A stretch of 64,000 nucleotides of DNA from assembly GCA_001797275.1 (NCBI GenBank), contig MGOY01000031.1:1-64000 (forward strand), in the 5' to 3' direction. The position numbers and the translations under genes were made by a program. How positions within the stretch are numbered: the first letter of the stretch is position 1; every line of letters begins with the position of its first letter. The notes beneath the pieces were generated by a model. It did not search any database. It saw nothing but the letters and a program-made list of their open reading frames with translations, and was not told where the DNA came from. The stretch is from Clostridiales bacterium GWF2_38_85. GTDB taxonomy: Bacteria; Bacillota; Clostridia; Oscillospirales; CAG-382. This document shows, piece after piece, positions 41,793 to 49,454 of the stretch.

Positions 41793-43313
41793 TTATTCAG
41801 CTGCTTTATTTTCCTGGAATGCTTCAATTGTTTCGTTCATTGCAGTTTCAAAAATAGAAAGTCTTTCGTCTGTATATGAAACGATATTGTCACTCTTAGC
41901 ACCTATCAGACTTGTATAGAAGTATAACGCGCCATTTGTTCCACCCCAGTTATATATAGCTGCGAGGTCGAATGTTCTGTTCTTGAATACAAGGTCAAGC
42001 ATGTCAGGAGAGTCAGTATCCTGAAGACGTTTATTCTTCAGAGTTTTGTCATAATATTCATATGTTACCATCTCTTTGCCGAGATAAGCCATTGCTTCGA
42101 GAACGAAGGTTGTATTCTCGATTTCAGAGCTGTCAATTACAGTCGGTATTGTAAGGAAGGTTGCCCAGTATACTGTACAAGAAGAAGAATATTCTTCCTG
42201 ATTAGCATCACGTTTGGGCATCGGGAGGATACCGTAGCTGAGCTCGGCTTCTCTCATTTCGGCTGAGTTAACAGTTGAAATGGCATTTGCTCTAAACAAT
42301 GCTTTACCATCTATAAAGTTTTGACCAACTATTTTATAGTCAGCTGAGTTCCATGCATAGAAGAAATCAGCCATTGCTGTATAATCTTGATTTACAAGAA
42401 GTGTAAAAACGTCGCCCCAAACATCAATATTAGTTTGATCCTTAAGACGGAATACAGGGAGATCATCAGCATCTTTTGTGACCATCGCCTGCTCAGCACC
42501 CCACATGTATGCAACACCGTCATATGTCTGTGCGATTAGTCCCCATTGATCGTTGCCGGTTACTGTCCTAGTGCTATCACCATCGTCGGTTTTTGCTGTC
42601 AGGGCCATTTCGTTCATCTTATCTAATGTCCATTCATTATTACGTACAAGCTCGAAAGGATTGTCAAGGTCAAGCGTTTCGACTATTGTTTTATTGAAGA
42701 ATACAGCCCATGTAGCTTCATTGTCTGTAACAACGATATCACCTGTGATAAAGTGAAGCATATCAGCTATTGAAATATCTCTAATAGCTGCCTGATCCCA
42801 CCAATCGCCCTCAAGGTTTAATTTGGAATCCTGGAGGGTATTGAAATCATATAGAAGACCTTCGGTTGCAAGAGTTGATAGATAAGTAATTCCTGCAGCA
42901 GCGACCTGGAAATCAGCGGAACCGACTTGTACAGCTTCACGGATTTTTTCAACAACCTTTGTTGCGTTTTCAACTGTAAGTAATTGAATCTTACAATTGT
43001 ACTCCTGCTCTATTTTTCTGTTTCTGTTGTAGAAGGCATCGTTGACAGGTTCGTTTGTCTGCTCCTCTGTATTGAACTGACATTCGTCATACGCATCATC
43101 AGCTCTGTCCTGAGCTGCCAGGAAGGTAAGCGTAAAACCATCCAGATCGGCTTCTCCTAAATGAGGGACAAGATATTCCGGTGCTTCAGATTCGTTTGAT
43201 TGTGTTATACTTGTTGCGTTTGATTCTTCTTTATCGTTTTGGCAGGCTACGAATGATACCGCAACAAGGCAAATACAAAGAACCAAACATAAATAACGCT
43301 TAATGTTATTCAA
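41793..43313 (-). CDS. Extracellular solute-binding lipoprotein (family 1 type)
   Basis: 506 residues from TTG 43313, AAGGAAGAG upstream. Signal peptide with lipobox SFVAC, so it is lipid-anchored. The body has the two-lobe binding-protein signs: FNTEEQTNEPVNDAFYNRNR, GSADFQVAAAGITYLSTLA, LLYDFNTL, ATWAVFFNKTIVETL, KMNEMALTAKTDDGD and LPMPKRDANQEEYSS. Such large lipoproteins normally serve carbohydrate ABC transporters, but no permease or ATPase gene lies beside it, so it is an orphan here. Ligand unknown. Confidence 0.8.
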   Translation of the reverse strand: MNNIKRYLCLVLCICLVAVSFVACQNDKEESNATSITQSNESEAPEYLVPHLGEADLDGFTLTFLAAQDRADDAYDECQFNTEEQTNEPVNDAFYNRNRKIEQEYNCKIQLLTVENATKVVEKIREAVQVGSADFQVAAAGITYLSTLATEGLLYDFNTLQDSKLNLEGDWWDQAAIRDISIADMLHFITGDIVVTDNEATWAVFFNKTIVETLDLDNPFELVRNNEWTLDKMNEMALTAKTDDGDSTRTVTGNDQWGLIAQTYDGVAYMWGAEQAMVTKDADDLPVFRLKDQTNIDVWGDVFTLLVNQDYTAMADFFYAWNSADYKIVGQNFIDGKALFRANAISTVNSAEMREAELSYGILPMPKRDANQEEYSSSCTVYWATFLTIPTVIDSSEIENTTFVLEAMAYLGKEMVTYEYYDKTLKNKRLQDTDSPDMLDLVFKNRTFDLAAIYNWGGTNGALYFYTSLIGAKSDNIVSYTDERLSIFETAMNETIEAFQENKAAE

Positions 43314-43331
43314 AATTCTCTTCCTTTCTAA

Positions 43332-43353
43332 ATATTAAACTAATTAATGAATT
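43332..43353. repeat. Possible end fragment of the palindromic repeat
   Basis: AATATTAAACTAATTAATGA resembles the terminal sequence of the ~105-bp family; no partner arm is seen at the right distance. Confidence 0.3.
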
Positions 43354-43429
43354 TTACGATTCATTATAGTAAAATTTCATAAATACAATATAACATATCT
43401 ATAAACACCTGTCAAGCAAAAATAAAAGA

Positions 43430-44557
43430 TTAACAAAGACATTTTATTTGATTAATAAAAATCGCCGCTTCTTCAATTGTATTATATTTTGAAAAGCTTA
43501 GCCTTACACCGCCTTTGTTTGTGCCGAGTGATTTATGAGCAAGCGGTGAGCAATGAAAACCCCCACGCACACAAATACTGTTTTTAGCCAGCAGGGCTCC
43601 AACCGTTTCACTGTCAATATTATTATGATTGAATAACAATACAGGAAGAGTGTTTTCAGATAAACCAGTTAATGTAATTAAAGGCATCTTAAGCATTTCG
43701 TCTTTTATAAAACGATATACAGCCATCGCTTGCTGATTATTATAATCGATTAACGAAACAGCAGTCTCTAAAGCGTGTATTGCAGGAGCATTTTGTGTTC
43801 CGGCTTCAAGTTTATCAGGATAAAAATTCGGCATTTTCCCCGAAAGTGATATGCTGCCTGTACCGCCTTCGATTATAGGCTCAATATCAGGGCAATTTTT
43901 ACCAAGGATCATGGCTGTTGTTCCAAATGGAGCACCAATACCCTTGTGGGCAGCAAGGCAGAGAACATCAATATCATTGCTGTCAACATCCATCGGTATA
44001 TGACCGCAGCTCTGAGCAGCATCAACTATCAGAGGAACCTTTTTTTTTCTTGTTAGCTTTGCAATCTCGTATATCGGCAGAATATAGCCGCATACATTCG
44101 AAGCATGGGTAAACACTGCAAGTATAGTGTTTTTACATATTGCTTTTCTGATTTCTGACAATGCATTGCTTTGAGAAGCGATATCGATATTTACTATCCT
44201 TAATTGGATCAAGCCTTGCTTGTGAAGCTTATATAAAGGTCTGTAAACTGAATTATGTTCCAAAGAAGATATAATAACGACCGAGTTCTTTGATGTTGCT
44301 GCTTTATTTCGGAGTAAGCCTTTTATCGCAAAATTTAACGCAAAAGTAGCGCTTGGACAAAATATCACCCTTTCAGGTGATACATTATAATGCCTGCCGA
44401 TAGTTTCCCGGCACGAATATATCGCTTTTGCTGCAGCCAAAGAAGGAGCATGACCGCTTCGACCCGGATTTCCGAAGCGGTCATATGCCTTACACATAGC
44501 ATCAATAACCCGCGTATCTTTTGGGAATGAGGTTGCACTATTATCAAAATATATCAT
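43430..44557 (-). CDS. Cysteine desulfurase family protein (class V aminotransferase)
   Basis: 375 residues. PLP enzyme: YFDNSATSFPKDTRVI, SGHAPSLAAAKAIYSCRE, LEHNSVYRPLYKL, FTHASNVCGYILPI, IVDAAQSCGHIPMDVD, the PLP lysine in CLAAHKGIGAPFGTT, and GGFHCSPLAHKSLGT with the Cys of the active loop. The sequence fits the EF2568-like group of NifS relatives (TIGR01977). It likely releases sulfur (or selenium) from cysteine analogues; its partner may be the DUF3343 protein made just upstream (20-nt gap). Confidence 0.85.
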   Translation of the reverse strand: MIYFDNSATSFPKDTRVIDAMCKAYDRFGNPGRSGHAPSLAAAKAIYSCRETIGRHYNVSPERVIFCPSATFALNFAIKGLLRNKAATSKNSVVIISSLEHNSVYRPLYKLHKQGLIQLRIVNIDIASQSNALSEIRKAICKNTILAVFTHASNVCGYILPIYEIAKLTRKKKVPLIVDAAQSCGHIPMDVDSNDIDVLCLAAHKGIGAPFGTTAMILGKNCPDIEPIIEGGTGSISLSGKMPNFYPDKLEAGTQNAPAIHALETAVSLIDYNNQQAMAVYRFIKDEMLKMPLITLTGLSENTLPVLLFNHNNIDSETVGALLAKNSICVRGGFHCSPLAHKSLGTNKGGVRLSFSKYNTIEEAAIFINQIKCLC

Positions 44558-44577
44558 TTATTATCCTGCTTTCAAAT

Positions 44578-44802
44578 TTAATCGGTTACACCAAGAATTC
44601 GGATTCCCGATTTCGACAGTATTTTTCGTGCCTCGATTATATTGTAATCATCAATAATTAAACCATATCCACATCCTTTTAGCTTTTGTACAGCAGGCGA
44701 CCTTGTAAGCTCTGTATATATACCGCAGTTGTCGAGCAGCCTGCTTGCCTGCATGGCATATGTTATTGATGACAATACCATTGTTTTTTCCATAATACAC
44801 AT
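44578..44802 (-). CDS. DUF3343 putative Se/S carrier-like protein
   Basis: 74 residues from ATG 44802, 5 nt after GGAGT; a longer open frame extends to 44871 without a better ribosome binding site. Typical content: MVLSSITYAMQASRLLDNCG, ELTRSPAVQKLKGCGYGLII and AREILS-like tail (ARKILSKSGIRILG). Members of DUF3343 occur with selenium and sulfur transfer genes and carry the Cys of the CGYGL motif. It forms an operon with the cysteine desulfurase downstream, suggesting that it takes over the released sulfur or selenium. Confidence 0.75.
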   Translation of the reverse strand: MCIMEKTMVLSSITYAMQASRLLDNCGIYTELTRSPAVQKLKGCGYGLIIDDYNIIEARKILSKSGIRILGVTD

Positions 44803-44944
44803 CATTACTCCATTACATAGATTGCGTTTACAGATTGAGTTTAAAAATTTCCTCAATTCAGTATATGACACATCTGTTCAATTGTGTTTTGATAAAAAAT
44901 TCAGGCAATTTTTTGATTATTTATTATGTTAATTTAAAAAACTG

Positions 44945-44973
44945 TTGACAAACAGGAAAACAGGTGTTATACT
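44945..44973 (+). promoter_or_regulatory. Promoter of infC-rpmI-rplT
   Basis: TTGACA at 44945-44950 and TATACT at 44968-44973, 17-bp spacer. Transcript leader is about 245 nt. Confidence 0.8.
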
Positions 44974-44984
44974 TGTAAAGCTGA

Positions 44985-45178
44985 ATTGATAAATTGTTTA
45001 CGATTTTTATCGGTTTAACGTAAGTAAAAATGAAGTTGGAATATTATATTCCACACCCGAACACCAAAGGTGTCGCGGTCAATACGGTTATATTGGCAGC
45101 AAATAGAATTTCTGTTTGTATTATTGCCATAATAAATGTTGTATTGTATGCGGCCGGTGTGCTGCATTTTTTATTTAT
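44985..45178 (+). promoter_or_regulatory. L20-type autoregulatory leader with terminator
   Basis: The long leader carries small stems (GGAATATTATATTCC, ACACC/GGTGT) and ends in ATGCGGC / GCTGCAT (45149-45168) followed by TTTTTTATTT, a terminator 25 nt before the infC ribosome binding site. In Bacillus the infC operon leader is a ribosomal-protein L20 attenuator; I infer the same here from position and the terminator, not from a full structural match. Confidence 0.6.
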
Positions 45179-45227
45179 TCGGGTTCATACATATTGAACT
45201 ATGCTTAATTTTTTGGAGGTGTCTGCT

Positions 45228-45779
45228 ATCAGTAAAAAGTCAAACATTAACGAGCAAATCAGGAGTAAAGAAGTTCGTCTGATCGATCAGGACGGAAATC
45301 AGGTCGGCATTACAAAAATGGAAGTCGCATTAAAAGCTGCTTTGGAGGCCGGACTTGATCTTGTTGAAATATCACCCGATGCGAAACCGCCTGTATGCAA
45401 AATTATGGATTTTGGCAAGTATCGTTTTGAAACAGAAAAAAGAGAAAAAGAAATGCGTAAAAAGCGTCAGATTGTTGAATTAAAAGAGATTCAATTAAAA
45501 TGCCGTATTGATACTCATGACTTTAATACTAAAGTAAATCATGCAATCCGTTTTTTGAGTGAAGGTGACAAGGTAAAAGTTGTTGTCAGATTCAGAGGAC
45601 GCGAAATGACTCATACTGAAAAAGGTATGGAACTTATGCAGAAATTTGCTGAAAGCTTGGAAGAACAAGGAATAATTGAGAAGCAACCGCTGCTTGAGGG
45701 ATATAATATGTTGATGATTATTGGTCCCAAGAAGTCGGGCAATATATCGAAAGGAAAAAAACAAGATGGGGAAGATTAA
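45228..45779 (+). CDS. infC: Translation initiation factor IF-3
   Basis: 183 residues. The protein opens with SKKSNINEQIRSKEVRLID, followed by GITKMEVALKAALEAGLDLV, PPVCKIMDFGKYRFETEKRE, KCRIDTHDFNTKVNHAIRFL, VVVRFRGREMTHTEKGMELM, all standard. The start appears to be ATC at 45228: GGAGG sits 8 nt before it, whereas the ATG at 45201 has no ribosome binding site and a GTG overlaps GGAGG. AUU or AUC starts of infC allow IF-3 to repress its own synthesis, because it rejects such codons. First gene of infC-rpmI-rplT. Confidence 0.93.
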   Translation: MSKKSNINEQIRSKEVRLIDQDGNQVGITKMEVALKAALEAGLDLVEISPDAKPPVCKIMDFGKYRFETEKREKEMRKKRQIVELKEIQLKCRIDTHDFNTKVNHAIRFLSEGDKVKVVVRFRGREMTHTEKGMELMQKFAESLEEQGIIEKQPLLEGYNMLMIIGPKKSGNISKGKKQDGED

Positions 45780-45966
45780 GACACATAAGGCTACACAAAA
45801 AAGATTCACTGTTACCGGAACAGGTAAAGTTAAGATGAATCATGCAAACAGAAGACACAAGCTGGGATTAAAAGCCCCTAAGCGTAAGAGACAGTTGAGA
45901 ACCTCTGCATATGTATCAGAAACATTTGCGAAGACCATCAAGACAATGATCCCTTATGTTAAGTAA
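45766..45966 (+). CDS. rpmI: 50S ribosomal protein L35
   Basis: 66 residues from ATG 45766 (MGKIKTHKATQKRFTVTGTG), the standard L35 start; it overlaps the end of infC by 14 nt, giving tight translational coupling. KMNHANRRHKLGLKAPKRKR and the basic tail are typical. The longer open frame from 45721 is not used. Confidence 0.97.
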   Translation: MGKIKTHKATQKRFTVTGTGKVKMNHANRRHKLGLKAPKRKRQLRTSAYVSETFAKTIKTMIPYVK

Positions 45967-45995
45967 TTTTGAGATTTTAGTGGGAGGATATAGAA

Positions 45996-46349
45996 ATGGC
46001 AAGAATTAAAGCTGCTTTAAATACAAGAAAAAGAAGAAAAAAGGTACTCAAATTAGCAAAAGGTTACTGGGGCGCAAAATCAAAGCATTTCAAAATGGCT
46101 AAACAGGCTGTAATGAAGAGCGGGAATTATGCATTTGCCGGCAGAAAGCAGAAGAAACGCGAGTTCCGTGCATTATGGATTACCCGTATATCTGCGCAGG
46201 CTAAGGTAAATGGCATCAATTATTCGAAATTTATGTATGGCTTGAAGAAAACAGGCATTATGTTAAACAGAAAAATGCTTGCTGAGCTTGCTGTAAGCGA
46301 TAAAGAAGCTTTTGCAAAGCTTGTTGAAACAGCCAAGGCTGCTATATAA
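45996..46349 (+). CDS. rplT: 50S ribosomal protein L20
   Basis: 117 residues, normal length. [47 protein letters not shown]-like [18 protein letters not shown] and [19 protein letters not shown] are canonical. GGGAGG lies 9 nt before ATG. L20 is an early assembly protein and the probable autorepressor of this operon. Confidence 0.98.
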   Translation: MARIKAALNTRKRRKKVLKLAKGYWGAKSKHFKMAKQAVMKSGNYAFAGRKQKKREFRALWITRISAQAKVNGINYSKFMYGLKKTGIMLNRKMLAELAVSDKEAFAKLVETAKAAI

Positions 46350-46390
46350 GTTATAAAATTATCGAGAAAAACAAAGTTTAATAATAATTA

Positions 46391-46419
46391 TTGACAAAAT
46401 ATCACGCATATGATATTAT
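46391..46419 (+). promoter_or_regulatory. Promoter of rpsU
   Basis: TTGACA at 46391-46396 and TATTAT at 46414-46419, 17-bp spacer; a ~125-nt leader follows. Confidence 0.8.
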
Positions 46420-46553
46420 AAGATTATGATTATTTTAGATTTTTTTGAAGTAGATTTTCAAGGAAAGTTTCTGTCACATCCGATTTAACAGCAACCTCGA
46501 TCCGGTTTTATATTTCCGGCTCAAAAATCCTTATTTGTGGGGAGGGATAAACA

Positions 46554-46730
46554 ATGGCAGAGATAAAAGTTAAAGAAAACGAGTCGATAGACAGTGCATT
46601 ACGTAGATTTAAGAGATCTTATTTGCGTTCAGGTATCCATTCCGAGCTTCGCAAGAGAATGCATTACGAAAAGCCCAGCGTTAAGCGCAAGAAGAAATCA
46701 GAGGCAGCTCGTAAACGTAAATTTAAATAA
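46554..46730 (+). CDS. rpsU: 30S ribosomal protein S21
   Basis: 58 residues: [20 protein letters not shown], then [20 protein letters not shown] and a basic tail RKRKFK. This is S21 in full. GGGAGGG lies 7 nt before ATG. It is monocistronic, between its own promoter and terminator, rather than next to dnaG as in some bacteria. Confidence 0.97.
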   Translation: MAEIKVKENESIDSALRRFKRSYLRSGIHSELRKRMHYEKPSVKRKKKSEAARKRKFK

Positions 46731-46745
46731 TTTACTATTTAAATA

Positions 46746-46769
46746 AAAGGCAAGCAAAAGCTTGCCTTT
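46746..46769 (+). terminator. Terminator after rpsU
   Basis: AAAGGCAAGC AAAA GCTTGCCTTT then TAT, perfect 10-bp stem. Confidence 0.9.
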
Positions 46770-46906
46770 TATGTAAGCATGTAATCTAGTTTGATAATAT
46801 ATTAAAATGATAATACAATAAAGAAGAGGGAGGATGCGTGGAGCTATAATTTGATCACATCAATATAATATTTTATTGACATCAGTATAGCGCTATGTTG
46901 GACTGA

Positions 46907-48427
46907 ATGGCACAGACAATTGCAATTATATCACTTATTGTTTTCTCATTAGGAATGGTTCTGATAGGTTTATACAGCCGCAAGAAAGCTGAGACACTGG
47001 ACGGATTTTTACTTGGTGGAAGAAAAATGGGTCCCTGGATATCAGCGTTCGCTTATGGAACATCATATTTTTCTGCTGTTATTTTTATAGGGTATGCAGG
47101 TCAGTTCGGGTGGAGATTTGGTGTTTCTGCAATTTGGATAGGTATCGGCAATGCTCTTATCGGCGCATTACTTGCCTGGAAAATACTCGCAAAACGCACA
47201 AGGAGCATGACTCGCAAGCTCGAGGCAAAAACCATGCCCGAATTTTTTGCAAGACGATATAATTCAACAGGCATGAAAATATATGCAGCAGCAATAATAT
47301 TTATATTTCTACTGCCGTATGCTGCGAGCGTCTATAAAGGATTGGGCTCATTGTTTTCAACAATCTTTACCGGTGCGCAGGACTGGGTAGTTATGCTTAT
47401 CGTTGCACTCCTGACCGCAGTTTATCTCGTCCTTGGAGGATATGTTGCAACCGCACTTAATGATCTGATTCAAGGATTGATTATGATAGTCGGTATTATT
47501 GTTATGATCGCTATATTATTTGCTCAACCTGAAGTCGGTGGAGTAACAGGCTGGATTTCGAAACTCAGCGAGATAAACCCGGATTTATCAAGCATATGGG
47601 GTGGGAATTTTAACACATTAAAATTCCTCGCAACTAATATAATACTGACCAGCTTCGGTGTTTGGGGTCTTCCTCAGATGATACATAAATATTATACGGT
47701 AAAAGATAATTCCGCAATAAAAAAGGGCGCTGTTATATCAACTCTGTTTGCATTGATAACAGGCTGTGGTGCATATCTTGTCGGTTCTATGGGCAGACTT
47801 TTTGTTCAAGCTGCTGAAAATGGTAAACCGGATGTTGTAAATGGATTCGACGGTGTTGTTCCGGCTATGCTTTTCAAAGTATTTTCAGAAAACCTACTAC
47901 TCAATGTATTATTAAGTATAATTCTACTTCTGCTTCTTTCGGCATCAATGTCAACACTTGCTGCTGTTGTCCTGACATCGAGTACAGCTATATCAGTTGA
48001 TGTTGTATCTGTTGTCAAGAAGAACCCTGACGAGAAGAAACAAATGTTATTGACAAGAGGATTATGCCTTCTCTTCGTCTTATTGTCATATTTATTTGCT
48101 ACTGCTAATATATCTTTTATTGTAAACCTGATGTCTTTCTCCTGGGGCGTTGTTGCGGGCAGCTTCATTGGTCCTATGCTCTGGGGACTGTACTGGAAGG
48201 GTACAACAAAAGCCGGTGCATGGGCAGGCGTGTTATCCGGTGCAACAATAGTTATCGGATTGATAGCAATAACTACAAGTATAAATGGATTTGACGTAGC
48301 AAAGAGCTTATCGCCGGAATTTGGGGTTACGGCTATGATTGTATCGATTATTATTGTTCCGATAGTGAGCTTATTAACAAAAAAGTTTTCTGAAGAACAT
48401 ATTCAATTTGTATTTAAATCAAACTAA
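46907..48427 (+). CDS. Sodium:solute symporter (SSS family)
   Basis: 506 residues, about 13 hydrophobic helices. Seen: LDGFLLGGRKMGPWISAFAYGTSYFSA (N-terminal SSS motif, in part), GWRFGVSAIWIGIGNALIGA, TMPEFFARRYNS, VYLVLGGYVATALNDLIQG and SFGVWGLPQMIHKYYTVKDN, which define PutP/SglT-type sodium symporters. Substrate (amino acid, organic acid or sugar) unknown. The ribosome binding site before ATG is poor (TTGGACTGA). The last codons and stop (48425-48427) lie in the end of a palindromic repeat, so insertion of that repeat has likely set the C-terminus. Confidence 0.9.
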   Translation: MAQTIAIISLIVFSLGMVLIGLYSRKKAETLDGFLLGGRKMGPWISAFAYGTSYFSAVIFIGYAGQFGWRFGVSAIWIGIGNALIGALLAWKILAKRTRSMTRKLEAKTMPEFFARRYNSTGMKIYAAAIIFIFLLPYAASVYKGLGSLFSTIFTGAQDWVVMLIVALLTAVYLVLGGYVATALNDLIQGLIMIVGIIVMIAILFAQPEVGGVTGWISKLSEINPDLSSIWGGNFNTLKFLATNIILTSFGVWGLPQMIHKYYTVKDNSAIKKGAVISTLFALITGCGAYLVGSMGRLFVQAAENGKPDVVNGFDGVVPAMLFKVFSENLLLNVLLSIILLLLLSASMSTLAAVVLTSSTAISVDVVSVVKKNPDEKKQMLLTRGLCLLFVLLSYLFATANISFIVNLMSFSWGVVAGSFIGPMLWGLYWKGTTKAGAWAGVLSGATIVIGLIAITTSINGFDVAKSLSPEFGVTAMIVSIIIVPIVSLLTKKFSEEHIQFVFKSN

Positions 48428-48519
48428 CAAATGAATTATTATTTTATTAGTTTAAAAAAAGCCAAATAGTAAAAGCATTTTTCAAATTGCTAAGGAAATT
48501 CAATTATTAGTTTGATATA
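48415..48519. repeat. ~105-bp palindromic repeat overlapping the symporter stop codon
   Basis: Left end TAAATCAAACTAACAAATGA, right end ATTATTAGTTTGATATA. The gene's TAA stop is part of CTAACAAATG. Confidence 0.75.
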
Positions 48520-48582
48520 GCAAAGAATAATCATATAAATATAAACCAATAATAAAGAGGAAGTTTTATTTGGAGGGCTGTT

Positions 48583-49083
48583 ATGAGCAAACTAAAACTA
48601 CCTCTTTTTTTGTTCGTATTGATATTTATATTTTCATCCTGTGAAAAACCGTTATATCATGATTTTATTGGAGAAAAAAATAGTTATAAAATAACTGTAC
48701 CATATTCCTGGCATGAAATTGATGAGCTGAACGAAAATGCTGATCTTTGCCTCGGTGATTCAAAACAATCTCAGTTCTTAGTAATTATATTGGATTATAA
48801 AGAAGATTTTGAAATGAATTTTTCCATTGAGGATTATTTTGCTCTCAGTCGTGATAGTATTCTCGCATCAAACAACGGGAGTTTATTAATCAGCGGAGAT
48901 GAGGATGCATTAAATTTTATAATATCAGGAGTATCGGATGGAGTGAAGGTGTGTTTTTATGTAAGTATAAAAGAGGATATGAATAACTTTTATCAGCTTG
49001 TCTTCTGGACGACTGAACGGCAGTTTTATGAAACCGAAATCGTTTTTCAAAATATTACTGACAGTTTTATAGAATTGGATTAA
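48583..49083 (+). CDS. Hypothetical lipoprotein
   Basis: 166 residues; GGAGGG 5 nt before ATG. Signal peptide with lipobox IFSSC. The mature part (KNSYKITVPYSWHEIDELNE, DSKQSQFLVIILDYKEDFEM, FYVSIKEDMNNFYQLVFWTT) resembles the small PsbP/DUF-like lipoproteins with a repeated beta-alpha sandwich found in Clostridia. No function known. It stands between the symporter and the oppA promoter. Confidence 0.7.
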   Translation: MSKLKLPLFLFVLIFIFSSCEKPLYHDFIGEKNSYKITVPYSWHEIDELNENADLCLGDSKQSQFLVIILDYKEDFEMNFSIEDYFALSRDSILASNNGSLLISGDEDALNFIISGVSDGVKVCFYVSIKEDMNNFYQLVFWTTERQFYETEIVFQNITDSFIELD

Positions 49084-49454
49084 ATATAATTTGTGAAATA
49101 AAAAATATAATTAGAAAATGATGATATGCGAAAAATCACACTGTGCTATCAAATGTTACAAAAATATATTATTTTTATAGCGTTTTATGACAGAAAATAT
49201 GTTCGACCATTAAAAATATTTTTCCAATATTGTGATTTTTCTAATTTTAACTTGACAAGCCGAGCTTTTTGTATTATGATATCAACAATAAAGGTGAAAT
49301 TATGTTGGTGTTTTTGTGTAATTCTACTTAAAAAAATTGAATTTGAGTGGAACTAACAAATCATGTGCATACCAGCAAAAGGATCTTTTATGCTGTTAAG
49401 CAATTCATCAATGGAGATTTCAATTGACTAAAAAAATTAGGAGGAGAATTTTGA
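49084..49454. other. oppA upstream region
   Basis: No convincing gene: a frame at 49126-49356 lacks a ribosome binding site and has a non-coding look. Contains the oppA promoter (49252-49280) and a ~170-nt leader with GGAACTAACAAAT near 49351, a possible trace of the palindromic repeat end. Confidence 0.5.
49252..49280 (+). promoter_or_regulatory. Promoter of oppA
   Basis: TTGACA at 49252-49257 and TATGAT at 49275-49280, 17-bp spacer. Confidence 0.8.

Noticed and set aside
46833-46856. Short leader peptide before the symporter (GGGAGGATGCGTGGAGC)
   Set aside because: The ATG touches the ribosome binding site and the frame ends after six codons; not enough evidence.
49126-49356. 76-residue frame upstream of oppA
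   Set aside because: No ribosome binding site, coding bias is poor, and it overlaps the oppA promoter.
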